In this document: positions 35,813-44,313 of the stretch, piece after piece
Layout of the letters: each line of letters opens with the position of its first letter
How positions within the stretch are numbered: position 1 is the first letter of the stretch
Source of the DNA: Nicoletella semolina
GTDB lineage: Bacteria > Pseudomonadota > Gammaproteobacteria > Enterobacterales > Pasteurellaceae
Direction of reading: 5' to 3'
Assembly: GCF_004345745.1 (NCBI RefSeq)
Contig: NZ_SLXJ01000014.1
Location: 1-52,867, forward strand
Length of the DNA stretch: 52,867 nucleotides
Notes under the pieces: model-generated
What the model saw: the letters and a program-made list of their open reading frames with translations, nothing else
The model's database searches: none
Told to the model about the DNA's origin: nothing
Program-made: the position numbers and the translations under genes

Positions 35813-35863
35813 TTTTTCAGGCTAGCTGAAAATAAAAATACCGCTTGGATTTCTCCAAACGGT
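35813..35863 (-). terminator. Terminator of the RM operon with neisserial DUS-like palindrome
   Basis: Just past the restriction gene the minus strand forms ACCGTTTGG-AGAAAT-CCAAGCGGT followed by ATTTTTATTTT. Directly behind is a second palindrome at 35813-35833. Its plus strand contains AGGCTAGCTGAA, 11 of 12 bases of the Eikenella-type DNA uptake sequence AGGCTACCTGAA (dialect list from memory). The hairpin-plus-palindrome layout recurs after the lipase gene. Confidence 0.65.
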
Positions 35864-35870
35864 GCATAGA

Positions 35871-36641
35871 CTATTCAATAATATATTTTTCAAATGGCGT
35901 AACAAATTTATTTATCATTTCACTAGCACGACGTTTTGCTTGCTCAACGAAGTGCTTTAAATAAGATTTCGCCCATTGTTCTTTTGTTTCCAAAAAGGTT
36001 TGTTCCATATCACAAGTATGAAATTGAATCTGCATTGCTGCTGCCCAATTAATATACAGTGTGCTAGGATCAGATTTAAATAAATCCATAAAATGTACAT
36101 CTTGACAAACCAACCTATCATTATCTAATCGCCAGTCTATTTCAAGATAGTTAATCGTAAAATTATCAAACTCTTGATTATCCAACATTTTAGCACAAAC
36201 TTGAGCTAATTTGTAAGCAGATATAATATTAGGAGCTTGGGCTTTTTTACCTAAATTTCTGGTTTTAATATCAATAATTTGATAAAAATTATCTTTAACC
36301 AATAATATATCTGCAGTATCGTTTTGTTTTTCTTCGAATGGTGATTCTATGCTCCATTTATCCATCGCATCTTTACCACGACTTAATAAAAACATAATCG
36401 TTGGTGAATTAAATAATGCTAAGCGTCCCTCAACACCGATAACCATCGGATTTTTACTAAACAAATCATTTAGATATTCAAATTGCCTGAATGTGTTTTC
36501 AGGAAAATCTTCTTTTACTTTCTGATACACTAATTTATCAAAAGGTTCGCCAGCAGAATGACCTGACAATGTTCCACTTAATGGCTTTGGAATAGATAAA
36601 CCTAATAATTTAGGTTTTAAGTTATTAAAATTAATAATCAT
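35871..36641 (-). CDS. hincIIR: HincII-type restriction endonuclease (predicted GTYRAC)
   Basis: 256 aa (HincII 258). The sequence follows HincII closely from residue 20 on: LSGTLSGHSAGEPFDKLVYQ, QFEYLNDLFSKNP, FNSPTIMFLLSRGK, FEEKQNDTADILLVKD, AQAPNIISAYKLAQVCAKML, STLYINWAAAMQIQFH, EQWAKSYLKHFVEQA. Catalytic residues map with a shift of three: Asp111 (HincII D114), Asp124 and Lys126 (D127, K129) in IIDIKTRN. DNA-recognition residues Gln135 and Asn138 (Q138, N141) are kept, so the target should be GTYRAC with blunt cutting. It starts two bases after the methyltransferase stop and overlaps nothing. Both genes are visibly more AT-rich than the neighbours, suggesting transfer. Confidence 0.93.
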   Translation of the reverse strand: MIINFNNLKPKLLGLSIPKPLSGTLSGHSAGEPFDKLVYQKVKEDFPENTFRQFEYLNDLFSKNPMVIGVEGRLALFNSPTIMFLLSRGKDAMDKWSIESPFEEKQNDTADILLVKDNFYQIIDIKTRNLGKKAQAPNIISAYKLAQVCAKMLDNQEFDNFTINYLEIDWRLDNDRLVCQDVHFMDLFKSDPSTLYINWAAAMQIQFHTCDMEQTFLETKEQWAKSYLKHFVEQAKRRASEMINKFVTPFEKYIIE

Positions 36642-36643
36642 AA

Positions 36644-38206
36644 TTAAGCCTTTAATAATTCTTTAAATTTTGATTGTATTGAGTGAGATAATGAAATATT
36701 TTTTGTCAAAATTAAATCTCTAGTTAATTTACTAATTTCATTATGCAATCTAACCTCTTTAATATTTTCCCAGTCTATTAACTTAAAAGGAATACTAGAT
36801 AACGGCTTTTCAGAAAATTCTAAAATATTTCCTTTAATGACACCATTATATTTTAACCATTGAAAAACAATAGGTTGATTTAAGTATGCTGTAATGTATT
36901 CTATGCTTTCACGAATATGATCTTTTCTAAAAATAGCAGTAACGTCTTGAGTTGGGTAAAAACACTCATCAACCAAGGCAAAACGAACATAATCTTTATG
37001 AGAAATACGTTCTTTACAAGGTACGAAAATACGTTTTTGTTTTTGCGAGAATAGCTTATAGTTTCGTAAAAACACCCACTGCCAATACGTAATATTTTTA
37101 TTATATTGATACCTTTTATCTAAATCGCCCTTATAATCTTGTAAATGATCATAAAAATTCGGATAATTATTCTGAAATTCTTGTTCGCTTATATTTTTAT
37201 TGACAAAAATATAAGGTGTTTCATTACGTGCAATAAAAGGTTCCAAGTCTTTAGCTTTGATCACACGAATTAAACTGTTTTTCTCCAAACAACTCAATGA
37301 CAATGATGGATATTGAAAAGCCTTATCTAAACCACTTACCATTCCATTACCAATATCACAAACATCTTTTAGGGTAATAAGTTGGCAGTTTTGCTCTAAC
37401 AACTCCTGCTGATTTAACTTTAAACAAGAAAGCTCAAATTCAGATAATTTCTTCTTAATACTATTAGTTTGCAATGACCAAATCTTATTTTTTTCAAAAG
37501 GTTCTATTTGAAAATAATCTATATTTTTGATATTTTTCTTATAGAAAATATTTTCTAAAAGTTCTAGTGTAATTTTTTGTGGTGTATTAAGTCTTGTAAT
37601 GTGAACGTTAGGAGGGTGTTTTTTTGATTTAGTATACTTAAAGACAATGGTTGATGATGTTACTTTATGAAAAATCTTACTTTCATTGAAATGAATAATG
37701 CTATTAATATAACCATTTTCTAACATAAAATTACGCATTTTTTGAGCATTACTCGTATTTAACCAATATGCAGGACAAATAAAAATCAACTCCCCATTTT
37801 CATTCAATAGCAAAATAGACTTAATAATAAAAATATATAAATAATCACACAATGAATTACAATATTTCTGCCATAATTCATTTATTAACAATTCATCTTT
37901 TAAATTTATCTCTAGGTTTTTCCAGCGAATGTAAGGTGGATTACCAATAATTAAATCAAATTTATTCTGAATATTGGCAGAAATGAAACTTTGATAAGTT
38001 ACAGAATATTGATTATCTGTTGATAAAGATTTATCTATTTCATAGGCAGTGATATTTTTAAATCCATTCTCAATTAAACTATCTAAAAAAACACCTTCCC
38101 CACAAGATGGCTCTAAAATATGCCCAGTTTTAGAGACAGTGCTTAATTGCACCATAAAATCTGCCATTATTTTGGGTGTAAAGTATTGACCGTAAGCGTT
38201 TTTCAT
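36644..38206 (-). CDS. hincIIM: Adenine-specific DNA methyltransferase of the HincII-type system
   Basis: 520 aa N6-adenine methyltransferase. N-terminal AYGQYFTPKIMADFMVQL and AdoMet motif I GHILEPSCGEGVFLDSL, catalytic motif IV IGNPPYIRW (NPPY), followed by a long target-recognition region with QTNSIKKKL, CDIGNGMVSGLDKAF and YPTQDVTAIF. This is the TaqI/Eco57I-like class of NPPY enzymes to which M.HincII belongs. It is upstream of the endonuclease in the same operon, so protection can precede cutting. No control (C) protein gene is present. AT-rich with AAA/ATT-heavy codon use, unlike the neighbours. Confidence 0.88.
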   Translation of the reverse strand: MKNAYGQYFTPKIMADFMVQLSTVSKTGHILEPSCGEGVFLDSLIENGFKNITAYEIDKSLSTDNQYSVTYQSFISANIQNKFDLIIGNPPYIRWKNLEINLKDELLINELWQKYCNSLCDYLYIFIIKSILLLNENGELIFICPAYWLNTSNAQKMRNFMLENGYINSIIHFNESKIFHKVTSSTIVFKYTKSKKHPPNVHITRLNTPQKITLELLENIFYKKNIKNIDYFQIEPFEKNKIWSLQTNSIKKKLSEFELSCLKLNQQELLEQNCQLITLKDVCDIGNGMVSGLDKAFQYPSLSLSCLEKNSLIRVIKAKDLEPFIARNETPYIFVNKNISEQEFQNNYPNFYDHLQDYKGDLDKRYQYNKNITYWQWVFLRNYKLFSQKQKRIFVPCKERISHKDYVRFALVDECFYPTQDVTAIFRKDHIRESIEYITAYLNQPIVFQWLKYNGVIKGNILEFSEKPLSSIPFKLIDWENIKEVRLHNEISKLTRDLILTKNISLSHSIQSKFKELLKA

Positions 38207-38264
38207 AAGCCATTTAAAAACAACAAATAATTTAGGATTATAGCATTTTTAGCCTCAAAAATCC

Positions 38265-38319
38265 ATTTTCAGGCAGCCTGAAAATCAAAAACCACCGCTC
38301 ATCATCACGATAAACGGTG
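38265..38319 (-). terminator. Lipase-gene terminator with Kingella/Simonsiella-type DUS palindrome
   Basis: Ten bases past the lipase stop the minus strand has CACCG...CGGTG followed by GTTTTTGATTTT. Next to it is an almost perfect palindrome at 38265-38285 (10-bp arms, one central base). Its plus strand contains AGGCAGCCTGAA and its minus strand AGGCTGCCTGAA, 12 of 12 matches to the 'AG-king' and 'AG-sim' DNA uptake sequences of Neisseriaceae, as I remember the published dialects. Confidence 0.65.
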
Positions 38320-38328
38320 TTTTGTTGT

Positions 38329-39270
38329 TTATTTGGCACGCTCACCAATCCATTCTGCGACATCATCATTGATTTTTTGTCCGCCTTTTTCAAGCATAAG
38401 CAAATGCCCAAAATTCGGATACAGCACCAAACTTTTATCGGCGGACTTGGTTTCATAATAAAAATCAATAGCATCTTTTGGTACGACAAACAAATCATCA
38501 TTACCGCTAATGAGCATCACAGGGGCGACAAATTTATCGTCATTGTCTTTAAGATATTGAATGCCTTCTTTAAAACTGTTGGCAAAGGACACGGAGAATT
38601 TTTCCAGCATCAAAGGATCGCTTGGCAACGAAAGCCCAGCCCCCATATCAGGCATCGGCAGATTTAGGGTTTTATGAGCGACTTCAAACCCATTGACAAA
38701 ACTACCCTTTGGTTCAGGGCGTGGCAAATGCCCAAAATTCATCTGGTTATAACGCAAAACGCCTGCCGCCAAAATAAAACCGTCCGCCCCTTGTGGGTAT
38801 TTGGTGCCATATAATGCCGTAATATGTCCGCCCATACTGTGTCCCAACACAAAAACAGGCGTGTTTAGATTTTCACGCTTGGCTTTTTCTATAACAAGAC
38901 GCAAATCTTCCACCATCTCAGAATAACTGTTGATATGAATACTGTCTCGTCCGTCCGATTTGCCGTGCCCACGATGATCAAAACGGTAAACCGCAATGTC
39001 GTTGTCCACCATCTGCTTGGCAAAATCACCAAACACCCCAGAATGGCTTGCCAAACCGTGTGAAATCACCAAAATGGCTTTGGGTGTGGTGCTGGGAAGG
39101 TCTTTTTGCAGGTACAAATTTAAGCCGTCAAGGGTGCGGATTTTTTGAATATTGGCACTTTTTACGGTGCTTTGTGTGGTGTGATTGAGCGTTTGTGCGA
39201 TTGCCACATTCCCCAAAGATAGACTAAGTGCAAGGGCGATGGTAGTGGTTCTCAATAAAGTTTTCATCAA
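38329..39270 (-). CDS. Secreted alpha/beta hydrolase, monoacylglycerol-lipase-like
   Basis: 313 aa. A signal peptide (MMKTLLRTTTIALALSLSLGNVAIAQ) is followed by an alpha/beta-hydrolase domain: VISHGLASHSG with oxyanion-type His-Gly, RFDHRGHGKSDG, nucleophile Ser in VLGHSMGGHITALYG, the acid in LISGNDDLFV, and the catalytic His in YPNFGHLLMLE. The HGLAxHSGxF...DHRGHGxSxG pattern is that of monoglyceride lipases/lysophospholipases. It would act in the periplasm or outside. It sits alone between the RM genes and the right 41-bp repeat and probably came with them. Substrate not determined. Confidence 0.8.
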   Translation of the reverse strand: MMKTLLRTTTIALALSLSLGNVAIAQTLNHTTQSTVKSANIQKIRTLDGLNLYLQKDLPSTTPKAILVISHGLASHSGVFGDFAKQMVDNDIAVYRFDHRGHGKSDGRDSIHINSYSEMVEDLRLVIEKAKRENLNTPVFVLGHSMGGHITALYGTKYPQGADGFILAAGVLRYNQMNFGHLPRPEPKGSFVNGFEVAHKTLNLPMPDMGAGLSLPSDPLMLEKFSVSFANSFKEGIQYLKDNDDKFVAPVMLISGNDDLFVVPKDAIDFYYETKSADKSLVLYPNFGHLLMLEKGGQKINDDVAEWIGERAK

Positions 39271-39326
39271 ATTTCTCTTAACAGTGAATACAATGGAGGT
39301 ATTTTAATTTATTGAAATTTAAATAA

Positions 39327-39367
39327 GAATGGCGATATTTGAGAAGTTGGTTTTTAGATTTGGAAGG
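39327..39367 (+). repeat. 41-bp direct repeat, right copy
   Basis: Matches 35768-35808 at 40 of 41 positions in the same orientation. It lies 57 bp upstream of the lipase start and 184 bp before the LysR remnant. With the left copy it delimits about 3.5 kb of accessory DNA. Confidence 0.9.
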
Positions 39368-39550
39368 ATTGATATTGGCACACTAACCGCCACCTTTGCA
39401 AAATTTTTAACGCGACTGACCGCTCGTTAGCCATCAATAAACCACCTTAGTCTACCAAAAACAGAATAAAACCGCTAAAATAGCCCAGCACCGTTGCAAA
39501 TTTGCAAATACTAAACCAAAACCCTGGCCAAACTTAGCCCCTTTAATACT

Positions 39551-39795
39551 ATGATCAACTTAAACGACCTACACTTATTCACCGTGATTTATCAAACAGG
39601 CAGCCTCTCGCAAGCCTGCCAGCAATTGAATTTATCCATCGCCACCGCCAGCCGCCGACAGTCTCACTTTGAAAAATCACTCAACACACAACTTTTTTAT
39701 CGTCACAAAACAGGCGTAACGCCCACCCTTCAGCATTAATGGGGGCATTTTTGGACTTTTGTGAGCGGTTTTTGGGGGATAGAGGCAGGGAATAG
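39551..39795 (+). pseudogene. LysR-type regulator, internally deleted
   Basis: The first 60 codons encode the helix-turn-helix of a LysR regulator: NDLHLFTVIYQTGSLSQACQQLNLSIATASRRQSHFEKSLNTQLFYR. After GVTPTLQH the frame stops at 39739. From 39742 another frame reads GAFLDFCERFLGDRG and stops at 39795, which looks like a regulator C-terminus. The whole effector domain (about 220 residues) is missing, so this is a deletion scar. LysR genes often stand divergent to nitronate monooxygenase genes, and the two remnants here would be such a pair if the island between them were removed. Confidence 0.75.
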
Positions 39796-39798
39796 AAA

Positions 39799-41751
39799 TC
39801 AGTATTTAATATCCCCATTTCGGATATTTTCCAAGGCTTCCCAGCGTTCAAAGGCTTGCTCTAAGGCGTTTTCTTTTTCAGCAAGTTGTTGTAATTTTTG
39901 CTGAGTATAAGCTGGATCTTGGGCAAAAAATTCAGCACTGTTTACTTCCGCTTGTAATGATGTAATCTCAACCTCCAATTGCTCCATCATCGTCGGCAGA
40001 TTTTCCAGCTCTCGCTCTTCTTTGTAAGATAACTTCAGCTTCTTATTGCTATCTGATTTGTGTTTTTCTTCTACAAGTGGGGCTTTTTCTGGTTCTTTTT
40101 GCAGTGTTTTTGGTAATTCCGACCGCTTGTTATTCAGAATTTGGGCTTCAAAATAATTGGCTTGTTGCTGTTTCGCTTCAAAATATCCTCCCACATATTT
40201 ATTGACAACACCATCCCCTTCAAACATAAAGCATTCAGTTACGGTATTATCCAAAAATTGCCTATCGTGGCTGACAATGATGAGGGTACCTTGATAATCT
40301 GTTAATAATTCCTCAAGCAGTTCTAAGGTTTCCACATCAAGATCATTGGTAGGTTCATCAAGAATCAATAGATTATTAGGCTTAAGCAACAATTTAGCCA
40401 ATAACAATCGATTACGCTCTCCACCTGATAGTGCTTTAACTGGGGTCATTGCTCGTTTAGGCGGAAACAAGAAATCTTGTAAATAGCCCAAAACGTGGCG
40501 TTTTACGCCATTAATTTCAATATCCTGTTTACCGTCAGCCACATTATCCATTACGCTTTTTTCTAGATCTAACTCCGCCCGATATTGATCAAAATAAGCT
40601 ACTTCTAATTTTGTGCCACACCGCATAGAACCTGATGTTGGCTGGATTTCTCCCAGTAACAGCTTAATTAATGTGGTTTTACCAATCCCATTTGCACCGA
40701 TTAAACCAATTTTATCACCACGCAAAATCGTGGTAGAAAAATCTTTCAATAATGTCTTGCCCTCAATTTCATAGCTGGCATTTTCTACTTCAAATACAAT
40801 TTTGCCTGAACGAGCACTTTGATCGAATTGAACTTTCGCTGTGCCTAATACTTCTCGGCGGTTTCTTCGCTCTTCACGCAATAATTTTAACGCTCGCACA
40901 CGTCCTTCATTACGAGTTCGACGAGCTTTGATCCCTTGGCGAATCCACACTTCTTCTTGAGCTAATTTTTTATCAAATAGCTCATTTTGTAGTGCCTCTA
41001 CACGCAGATCTTCTGCTTTGGTTGTTAAATATAAATCGTAATTCCCAGAATAAGAGACTAATTTCCCACGATCCAAATCAACTATTCGAGTTGCCATTTT
41101 GCGAATAAATGCACGGTCGTGGGAAATAAAAATAATACTGCCTTTAAATTCTAGCAGCAGGTTCTCCAACCACGCAATGGTTTCAATATCAAGGTGGTTA
41201 GTCGGTTCATCAAGTAAAAGCACATCAGGATCTGCCACTAACGCTCTTGCGAGTGCGGCACGGCGAACCCAGCCGCCAGAGAGTTCACAAAGACGCTTAT
41301 CTGGATCTAGCTCCAGTAATTTCAATGTTTCTTGGATACGGTTTTCAAATTGCCAACCATTAGCGTGTTCAAGCTGAGCTTGTACTTCTGCTAACTCTGC
41401 CATCAAGCTGTCCGTAAATTCATTTTGCATTTGTTGTGAAATGTAGTGGTATCTTTTTAACAATGCAGATAAATGAGCAATACCTTCTGCAACGTAATCA
41501 AATACACTCTCTTCGATGTGGCGAGGTGGATCCTGCTCCAAACGAGCAATGATGGTATCTTTTTCAAATAGCAATTTACCATCATCAAGTTGCACCTCAC
41601 CCGCCAAAATTTTCATCAGCGTTGATTTGCCAGCTCCATTGCGTCCAACGAGACAAACTCGCTCCCCAGCCTCAATATGTAATTCGGTATGATCCAGCAA
41701 TGGTCTGTCGCCAAAGCCTAAATACGCATTAGAAAGATTAATTAACGCCAT
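39799..41751 (-). CDS. uup: ABC-F family ATPase Uup
   Basis: 650 aa soluble protein with two ABC domains and no membrane segment. Domain 1: Walker A GRNGAGKST, signature LSGGWVRRAALARAL, Walker B VLLLDEPTNHLD. Domain 2: GANGIGKTT, LSGGERNRLLLAKLL, LLILDEPTNDLD. The inter-domain linker (about 240-320) is basic, and the C-terminal 90 residues form a coiled coil (ENLPTMMEQLEVEITSLQAEV), which marks Uup among ABC-F proteins. E. coli Uup acts on ribosomes and affects transposon excision and tandem-repeat stability. An Apl-type uptake sequence lies inside at 40122-40130. Confidence 0.9.
   Translation of the reverse strand: MALINLSNAYLGFGDRPLLDHTELHIEAGERVCLVGRNGAGKSTLMKILAGEVQLDDGKLLFEKDTIIARLEQDPPRHIEESVFDYVAEGIAHLSALLKRYHYISQQMQNEFTDSLMAELAEVQAQLEHANGWQFENRIQETLKLLELDPDKRLCELSGGWVRRAALARALVADPDVLLLDEPTNHLDIETIAWLENLLLEFKGSIIFISHDRAFIRKMATRIVDLDRGKLVSYSGNYDLYLTTKAEDLRVEALQNELFDKKLAQEEVWIRQGIKARRTRNEGRVRALKLLREERRNRREVLGTAKVQFDQSARSGKIVFEVENASYEIEGKTLLKDFSTTILRGDKIGLIGANGIGKTTLIKLLLGEIQPTSGSMRCGTKLEVAYFDQYRAELDLEKSVMDNVADGKQDIEINGVKRHVLGYLQDFLFPPKRAMTPVKALSGGERNRLLLAKLLLKPNNLLILDEPTNDLDVETLELLEELLTDYQGTLIIVSHDRQFLDNTVTECFMFEGDGVVNKYVGGYFEAKQQQANYFEAQILNNKRSELPKTLQKEPEKAPLVEEKHKSDSNKKLKLSYKEERELENLPTMMEQLEVEITSLQAEVNSAEFFAQDPAYTQQKLQQLAEKENALEQAFERWEALENIRNGDIKY
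40122..40130 (-). repeat. Apl-type uptake signal sequence within uup
   Basis: ACCGCTTGT located in the linker before the uup C-terminal coiled coil, one of the few exact cores found inside a gene. Confidence 0.6.
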
Positions 41752-41920
41752 AATTGTTTCATCTTAGTTTATAATGCACTGATTCTAGCAGTTTTTGTTT
41801 AGCTTGTAAGCGGTTGATTTTGCCAAAAATTTTACACACAATGCCTGACATACAATTTATACGATAGATGCAACAACCGTGTGCAATACTCATTAACGTC
41901 TTTATTTTTTGGATACATTT

Positions 41921-42811
41921 ATGCCTCAACAACACCTCTCACGCCAATTTAATACAATTGCAATCGTTGGAAAACCCCGCCACGAGATTGCCTTAGAAAC
42001 ACATTTGGCTGTCTATAATTGGTTAAAAGACAGAAAATATCAGGTGCTCGTTGAAGAAACGATAGCACAACAGCTACACCTTCTGCCTACACACTTAAAA
42101 CACATTGGCGAAAATGCTGATCTCGTGATCGTGATTGGTGGCGATGGCAATATGCTTGGTATCGCACGACAACTTGCACAATACCACGTTCCGCTAATCG
42201 GTATTAATCGTGGCAACCTAGGCTTTTTAACCGATATCGCCCCTAAAACGACCTTTGAGCAGTTACATAATTGCTTAGAAAGAGGGGAATTTTTTATTGA
42301 AGAGCGTTTTTTACTTGATGTTCAAATTGAACGGTACGGCAAAATGATTGATAGCAATAACGCTTTAAATGAGATCGTTGTCCATTCTAGCCAAATCGCT
42401 CGTATGATTAACTTTGAAGTCTGTATTGATGGCAAATTTGCCTTCTCTCAACGTTCTGATGGATTGATCATTGCTACCCCCACAGGCTCTACCGCCTACT
42501 CACTTTCCGCTGGTGGTCCAATACTGACCCCTAACCTCAATGCTATCGCACTTGTGCCGATGAACCCACACAGCCTTTCCTCACGTCCTCTAGTCGTAGA
42601 CGGCGATAGCCATATTTCCTTGCGTTTTGCACAGTCCAATCAAACCAATCTTGTTATTAGTTGCGATAGTCAGCAATTATTACCTTTTAATGTTGATGAT
42701 CGAATTATTGTGCAGAAAAGCCCACATAAATTAAAATTGCTGCATTTAAAAGATTACAATTATTTTAATGTCTTAGGCTCAAAATTAGGTTGGCTAAGTA
42801 AGCTATTTTAA
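41921..42811 (+). CDS. nadK: NAD kinase
   Basis: 296 aa from ATG 41921. Phosphorylates NAD to NADP. The GGDGN motif ([17 protein letters not shown]) holds the catalytic Asp, followed by [19 protein letters not shown] and the ATP-binding [16 protein letters not shown], then [19 protein letters not shown] at 41909 could add four residues but lacks support. Divergent from uup. Confidence 0.93.
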   Translation: MPQQHLSRQFNTIAIVGKPRHEIALETHLAVYNWLKDRKYQVLVEETIAQQLHLLPTHLKHIGENADLVIVIGGDGNMLGIARQLAQYHVPLIGINRGNLGFLTDIAPKTTFEQLHNCLERGEFFIEERFLLDVQIERYGKMIDSNNALNEIVVHSSQIARMINFEVCIDGKFAFSQRSDGLIIATPTGSTAYSLSAGGPILTPNLNAIALVPMNPHSLSSRPLVVDGDSHISLRFAQSNQTNLVISCDSQQLLPFNVDDRIIVQKSPHKLKLLHLKDYNYFNVLGSKLGWLSKLF

Positions 42812-42820
42812 TTTTAGAAG

Positions 42821-42874
42821 GCAACCTTTTACGCTGAGTCATTCGCTCCCGCAAGTAAAAAACAGAGGAAGGTG
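42821..42874. repeat. Dispersed intergenic repeat, copy 4
   Basis: Between the convergent genes nadK and menF: GCAACCTTTTACGCT...CTCCCGC...AGAGGAAGGTG. It shares TACGCT-CTCC-GAGG-AGG in the same order and spacing class as 5438-5488. Degenerate; assignment moderate. Confidence 0.4.
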
Positions 42875-42908
42875 AAAAAAGAGAAAAAAGGAAGAATGTA
42901 GAAAACAT

Positions 42909-44180
42909 TTACACAAGCAAACTCGCAATAGTGAGGAATTTTCGTTCAATTTCTTGCCATTCTGTACTAGCCTCTGAGCCTGCTACAATCCCTGCACCTG
43001 CATATAATGTGATGTTTGCATTTTCTACTAAGGCGGATCTGAGCGTTACACAAAATTCTGCAAATTGAGGAGCTAGATAGCCCAATGCTCCCGCATACCA
43101 ACCCCTTGCAGTCTGTTCATTGTCACGAATAAATTGCTTTGCCTTATCACGAGGCAAACCTGAGACGGCAGCTGTGGGATGAATGCGATTAAGGCAGTCC
43201 ACATCAGAAACAAAGGGCTTCAAGCTAGCTTGAATTTTTCTCTGCAAATGTTGCACTTTCTTTAATCGCTTAATCTCGGTCGCTTGTACACTTATTTCTT
43301 GTATACAATTAATCAACTGATTAGAAATATCCTCAACCACCAATTGATTTTCATAAATATTTTTACCGTCGTTTAATAACCATTGAGCATTTTGTTCAGT
43401 TTGCTCAGCATTCTCCGTTACCGCCACCGTACCTGCTAAAGCCTCAGTATAAAGCTGTCTCCCAATACGCTGATACAGGCGTTCTGGACTTGCACCAATG
43501 AAAATATGCTGCGCATTTTTTGCCCATAGAAAATGGTAGCTACCGTGGTTATTCTGCTGACTTAGCACTGAAAGCGAATAGGCACAAAGTGGTCGCTCGA
43601 ATTGTAATTTTGTTGCGTTCGCCAACACAACTTTTTCAAAATGCCCAGCATCAATCGCAGCAAGGGCTCTATCGATCATTTCTTGCCATCTTAAAAAATC
43701 ACAATCTAGTGCACGATAAATCGGTGTTGAAGCCCTAAATGCAGGCAATTCAAGCCATTCAAGCTGTATTAAAAACTGTTCACAAACAGTAAATTCAGCT
43801 AAACAATCCGTATCTAGGGTAAGATAAGCGGTTAATTTTTCAGCATTTTTTTCAAAATAAAAGCGAGGCAAAACAAAATAGCATGATCCTTCAAATCGAA
43901 GCCCACCAAATAATTTAAACGGATAATGTTGCTGAAAATACTCAACTTCAGCTAATGAAGCAAGCTGGCGAACCGCACCAACAGAAACGAAAGTGAGTGC
44001 CTGATCACGACTTTTCCAGAAAAAATGCGGAAAGCAATCTTGCCCTTTAAGCCAGCTCACTAACTGTAAATCATCTAAATCAAGATTATTTTCGACTTGA
44101 ATTTGGCACAAACCTTGTTTGGGCTGTAAGGCGGCTAATTTCTGACTAAGTTGTTGTTTTAATTCAGTAAAAAAGTGCAT
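42909..44180 (-). CDS. menF: Isochorismate synthase MenF
   Basis: 423 aa. Converts chorismate to isochorismate for menaquinone. The chorismate-binding core shows FEKVVLANATKLQFE (the general-base Lys), FIGASPERLYQR, EALAGTV, DGKNIYENQLVVEDI, RIHPTAAVSGLPRDKA and ARGWYAGALGYL, ending with AGAGIVAGSEASTEWQEIERK (Mg-binding Glu). HPTAAV and length favour MenF over EntC. The ATG at 44180 (MHFFTELK) is preferred over a TTG two codons upstream. No other men genes in the window. Confidence 0.88.
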   Translation of the reverse strand: MHFFTELKQQLSQKLAALQPKQGLCQIQVENNLDLDDLQLVSWLKGQDCFPHFFWKSRDQALTFVSVGAVRQLASLAEVEYFQQHYPFKLFGGLRFEGSCYFVLPRFYFEKNAEKLTAYLTLDTDCLAEFTVCEQFLIQLEWLELPAFRASTPIYRALDCDFLRWQEMIDRALAAIDAGHFEKVVLANATKLQFERPLCAYSLSVLSQQNNHGSYHFLWAKNAQHIFIGASPERLYQRIGRQLYTEALAGTVAVTENAEQTEQNAQWLLNDGKNIYENQLVVEDISNQLINCIQEISVQATEIKRLKKVQHLQRKIQASLKPFVSDVDCLNRIHPTAAVSGLPRDKAKQFIRDNEQTARGWYAGALGYLAPQFAEFCVTLRSALVENANITLYAGAGIVAGSEASTEWQEIERKFLTIASLLV

Positions 44181-44313
44181 TTGCAAAAATTTTCAACGAT
44201 TCGATCGCTTAACAAAAAAAGATGGGTTATTTTATCGCATTTCCTCTTTTTTTTCCTTATAAATCGGAGTACAGTAGATTGTTTTTGATTAATATTTCCG
44301 ACAGGAACGCATT

